Below are positions 60,431 to 64,000 of a stretch of 64,000 nt of DNA, piece by piece. The DNA comes from Cyrtodaria siliqua (lineage: Eukaryota; Mollusca; Bivalvia; Adapedonta; Hiatellidae), in assembly GCA_037043455.1 (NCBI GenBank), contig JAWPHD010007136.1, positions 62,001 to 126,000 of the forward strand. Reading direction: 5' to 3'. Within the stretch, counting starts at the first letter, position 1; each line of letters begins with the position of its first letter. The notes beneath the pieces were generated by a model that was given only the letters and a program-made list of their open reading frames with translations, did not search any database and was not told the origin of the DNA. A program made the position numbers and the translations under genes.

Positions 60431-61600
60431 CTTCTGTAGTTAGCAGAGCATAATAGATGACAGTAAAGTATGCACACATGTACATGTTAAACAGCAGATT
60501 TTGGGCATTACGTTAACTTCAATATCAGTAGTGCAGAGATTAGCTTGTGTCGACACCATTGCGATAGTTAAGACTGTGTAAACATGGATTCATTTAATCC
60601 CAGTATTTAAGCATTATATCAAAAATCTTTTAGCATTATTCCTGTAGTTAATGTTAAAATCCCCCCAAATTCATGTTCAAATTCATTTTGCCATGTTCAT
60701 TAATCGGCAAAACCATTAATTGGCAAAAAGAAAAAGTTGCTTGCAGTTTCTACGGTTGTGTAAGTATACATATGTAACAAATCAGTAAAAAACAAGATGA
60801 TTCATCATTAGCAAACATGCAAGATTCCATAGTTGTCCTACAAATACAAAGACAAATCAGGAAAACTTAAAAATATTAAAACACCATTGATATGAAAGCA
60901 CATGTTTCAAAAAAAAAGGCCGACATGGTATTCTACATTACACATGTAAAGTATTTTGATGCCCTTGCACATTTTTGCCAGTACTTGAAAAGTTTACTGG
61001 CATTCTGAAAATGTCACTTGCATTTTGCCAGTATGCCAGCTTAAATTTGAACCCTGGTTCATTAAAGGCCTTTATCATGATCCCTGTATTGTTTTAGGGG
61101 CTACTTGAATGGTGGCAGAAAACAATGATTGTGGCTCAAGCGAAAAATGGGTTGTTTACAAGAGCAGCAAATCTGCTGGTGCTAAGGCTCTAGGTCAATT
61201 CTGCATATTGCATATGTTCATTCCTGTTGGTGCCATATAACCTTTTTGTTTATGCGTGCCCAATTCAACTCAACATCTAACCCCAGAGTTTGGACATTTC
61301 TTCAACTTTAATAGTGCCGAGTAAATATAAACATCTGACAGCATTTCCGTAGTTTACCACAGACCTTATAACAAACTATGTCTGTGAGTTTACAAGGAAT
61401 AAAAATGGACCCTGTTTAACAGCAGAGTTTGTGCATTAGTATTACGTCAACTAAGTGTGAAAACAGAGACTTGCTTTTAGCTACAGCTTGATCACGAATA
61501 TGTTTGAATGAAGGGCTCCTAGGAAGAGCTCACTACAGAACAATAGTTATAAAACATTTCATATGATATTTATAAAAGGATATTCATGTTCATCATTTTT
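60431..61600 (+). repeat. Degenerate extension of the CTC1-end repeat plus unassigned DNA
   Basis: Diverged echoes lie at 60480-60515, 60570-60620, 61265-61300 and 61405-61460 ('...taacagcagagtttgtgcat'). An AATAAA at 61398-61403 is a weak candidate polyadenylation signal. A SINE-tail copy is nested at 61065-61275. Confidence 0.55.
61065..61275 (+). mobile_element. SINE-tail family C, diverged
   Basis: 'ttcattaaaggcctttatca', 'ctgttggtgccatataacct' and 'gcgtgcccaattcaactc' follow the order of 37725-38025. Confidence 0.65.
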
Positions 61601-61880
61601 TGTTCATGCTCATTAAAGGTCTTCATCATGACCCCTGTATTGTTTCTGGTGCCATCTCGCTCAAATCACAGTGGCAGAAAGACAATATACGTGGCTCCAG
61701 CGTAAATTGAGTGTCTACAATAGAATTTGCAGCAACTCTGCTGTTCTGCAGGTGAGAAAGTTCTAGGCCCATTCTCCATATTTCATCTGGAGGATGAGCC
61801 TGGCATGTTCGTTCCTGTTAGGCATCATATAACCTTTCATTTGTTGGTGCGCCTTAAAACCCTAATTCAATTCAATTCAT
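61595..61880 (+). mobile_element. SINE-tail family C
   Basis: Near-collinear with 37725-38025, ending 'ttggtgcgccttaaaaccct' then AATTC repeats. Confidence 0.88.
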
Positions 61881-62494
61881 ATGATTCTCATATGATACTT
61901 ATAGGATTCTTCTATATAACTATCATTTCCCTAGGCCTGCCCATTCTTATCCTAGGCTCCAAAGAAACTAAACCGCTAGATTTCACTGCAAAACCGTTCT
62001 TCCAAACTCTTTCCATGTGATGAGGTCATAAGTTAAAGCATTTGTGATGATTAAAAATCTAGATTTATTTTATTCACGGGTACTTAAACTAACCATAATT
62101 TAATATGCGTAAAATAAATTAAGAGTTGGTACCTCATAATTCGACGCTTCGGCAACAATAACTACTGCCTGGTTGGTCAAGGCGTTTTCATTATAGTTAT
62201 TAAGTAGGCTTGGCAACTTATGTGAGTTACAGTAATGATATATTTTATTTGAAGGTTTTGAAAAGGTGTACATCTGTTGCAAAATTTACATGTTGGTAGG
62301 ATAGCGGCTTTAAGATTTTGTTGTTGATTGTTAATGTTGCATTTGTGTGTCCTTTTTTTCTGTGACGTGTAAGAAAACTTTTCCAGATAATTATACAGTA
62401 TTTTTCTCTAATAAAGTTGTCATGATAAATATAGTGAGACCTTGTTTTATTTATAAATTCCAACTTAATTAAAAAGTTTGGAGCACATTGTTTT
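61881..62494. other. Unassigned downstream sequence
   Basis: AT-rich, no gene or repeat recognised. 62095-62135 resembles 17325-17360 ('atgcgtaaaat.aat.a.gagttggta'). Confidence 0.5.
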
Positions 62495-62526
62495 CAGACA
62501 TGAAAGGAACACACGGCAATCTTGAT
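62495..62526 (+). mobile_element. AAAGGGACAC MITE left terminus, cut off by P1
   Basis: 'aaaggaacacacggcaatct' then 'tgattttt' is followed at once by the P1 start. Confidence 0.65.
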
Positions 62527-63069
62527 TTTTAGCTCTACTGATCAGAGATCAGCAGAGCTTATGCCGTGGTGCGGTGTCCGGCGTCCGTCCGTCTGTCTGT
62601 CCGTAAACTTTTTTTTGTAGCGACTACTCCTCTGAAACTACTGAATGGATTTTCATGAAACTTTACAGAAATGTTGCCCCATGAAGTCTAGTTGATTCTA
62701 GCAAAAATTCATGTAGATGTGAAATCCAAGATGGCCACCAAATCTAAAAATAGGTTTTTAAAAAACAAGTTTGAAGCGACTACTTCTTGAAAACTCTAAG
62801 GGATATTGATATCGGACTTTTTCTAAAATGATCAGCATGACATGATATTGGTCGAAAATCTTTTTGATTCGACGTTAAACATGGCTGCCAGCGGCCATCT
62901 TTGTTTACATAGAGTTATATAATGAAAACTTGTAGCGACTACTTCTCTAAAACTTCTTGACGGATTTTCATGAAACTTCACAGGAATGTTGCTCTTGATG
63001 TCTAATTGATCCTTGCAAAATTTCAGGTCGGCCGGAAATTCAAGATGGCCGCCATGGCTAAAAATAGAT
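62527..63069 (+). mobile_element. P1 element, cut short by another P1
   Basis: Full hairpin start (AGCTCTACTGATCAGAGATC) and about three core half-units. It stops at 'taaaaatagattttt' where a new P1 start begins. Confidence 0.88.
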
Positions 63070-64000
63070 TTTTAGCTCTACTGATCAGAGATCAGCAGAG
63101 CTTATGCCGTGGTGCGGCGTCCGTCGTCCGTCCGTCCGTCTGTCCGTTAACTTTTATTTGTAGCGACTACTCCTCTGAAACTACTGGATGGATATTCATA
63201 AAACTTTACAGAAATGTTGCCCATGAAGTCTAGTTGATCCTAGCAAAAATTCATGTTGATGTGAAATCCAAGATGGCCGCCAAAGCTAAAAATAGATTTT
63301 TTAAATACAAGTTTGTAGCGACTACTTCTTGAAAACTATAAGTGATATTGATATGGGACTTTTTCTAAAATGATCAGCATGACATAATGTTGGTCCTTAT
63401 CAAAATCGTTTTGATTCGACGTTAAACGTGGCTGCCAGCGGCCATCTTTGTTTACATAGAGTTATATAGTAAAAACTTGTAGCGACTACTTCTCTGAAAC
63501 TACTTGGCGGATTTTCATGAAACTTTACAGGAATGTTGCTCTTAATGTCTAATTGATCCTAGCAAAATTTCAGGTTGGCCGGAAATTCAAGATGGCCGCC
63601 ATGGCTAAAAATAGATTTTCAAAATACAAGTTTGTAGCGACTACTTCTTGAAAACTATAAGTGATATTGATATGGGACTTTTTCTAAAATGATCAGCATG
63701 ACATGATGGTTATCCGAGCCGAACATTATTTTGATTCGACATTAAACATGGCTGCCAGTGGCCATCTTTGTTTACATAGAGTTATATAATGAAAACTTGT
63801 AGCGACTACTCCTCTGAAACTACTTGACGGATTTTCATGAAACTACACAGAAATGTTGCTCTTGATGTCTAATTGATCCTAGCAAAATTTCAGGTCGGCC
63901 GGAAATTCAAGATGGCTGCCATGGCTAAAAATAGATTTTCAAAATGCAAGTTTGTAGCGACTACTTCTTGAAAACTATAAGTGATATTGATATGGGACTT
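63070..64000 (+). mobile_element. P1 element running off the window
   Basis: A second hairpin start at 63073, then six core half-units to the window end. The 3' terminus is not included. Confidence 0.9.

Noticed and set aside
1..64000. A second protein-coding host gene
   Set aside because: No other chain of phase-compatible exons or recognisable domain was found on either strand. Remaining frames are short, repetitive or inside mobile elements.

Overview
The window is animal nuclear DNA. It is AT-rich, intron-rich and crowded with short non-autonomous mobile elements and minisatellites, and nothing in it looks bacterial or viral. The mix of tRNA-derived SINEs, elements with tandem cores and CAGGG-ended MITEs suggests a marine bivalve mollusc; this is inference, since no species marker is present.

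One gene can be reconstructed with confidence, a + strand CTC1 (CST telomere maintenance complex component 1). Twenty-one exons from 14992 to 60101 have GT/AG borders and matching codon phases throughout. They join into one open frame of 1370 codons including the TGA stop at 60099-60101. Residue patterns follow vertebrate CTC1 in order: N-terminal OB folds, a central OB fold, the WY/RW segment, the 'GLVPG...LER.VS..GNIYCR' segment, a Cys-rich zinc-ribbon-like segment, 'DDSTSVAIV', and the C-terminal 'LPFLQLECV'. Family membership comes from recalled protein patterns, not a search. A probable earlier exon (8272-8399) abuts a minisatellite that copies its splice donor. One linking exon between 8400 and 14992 was not found.

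Layout. 1-990: C-rich/T-rich tandem repeat. 2189-3765: minus-strand LTR retrotransposon remnant with a pol fragment. 3766-4725: 29-bp minisatellite. 5109-6061: first copy of the P1 element, a mobile unit with a terminal hairpin and alternating core repeats. 8272-8835: candidate first exon plus 51-bp array. 9269-10883: large inverted repeat. 11493-14943: a MITE split by about 3.1 kb of nested elements. 14992-60101: CTC1, whose introns hold at least six CAGGG-type insertions with 5-bp target duplications, several SINE families, AAAGGGACAC-type MITEs, tandem-core elements (P1 to P7) and minisatellites. 60020-61480: degenerate duplications of the CTC1 terminal coding segment. 61081-61880: SINE tails. 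62527-64000: two abutting P1 copies.

The most useful observations are the CTC1 gene model, with a Cys-rich and disordered expansion in its 1.29-kb exon; duplicated splice donors at two exons; the group of MITEs with clean 5-bp duplications, two of them inserted inside minisatellites; the shared hairpin-plus-tandem-core design of several unrelated repeat families; and the conserved nuclear-receptor-like inverted repeat at the P1 terminus.
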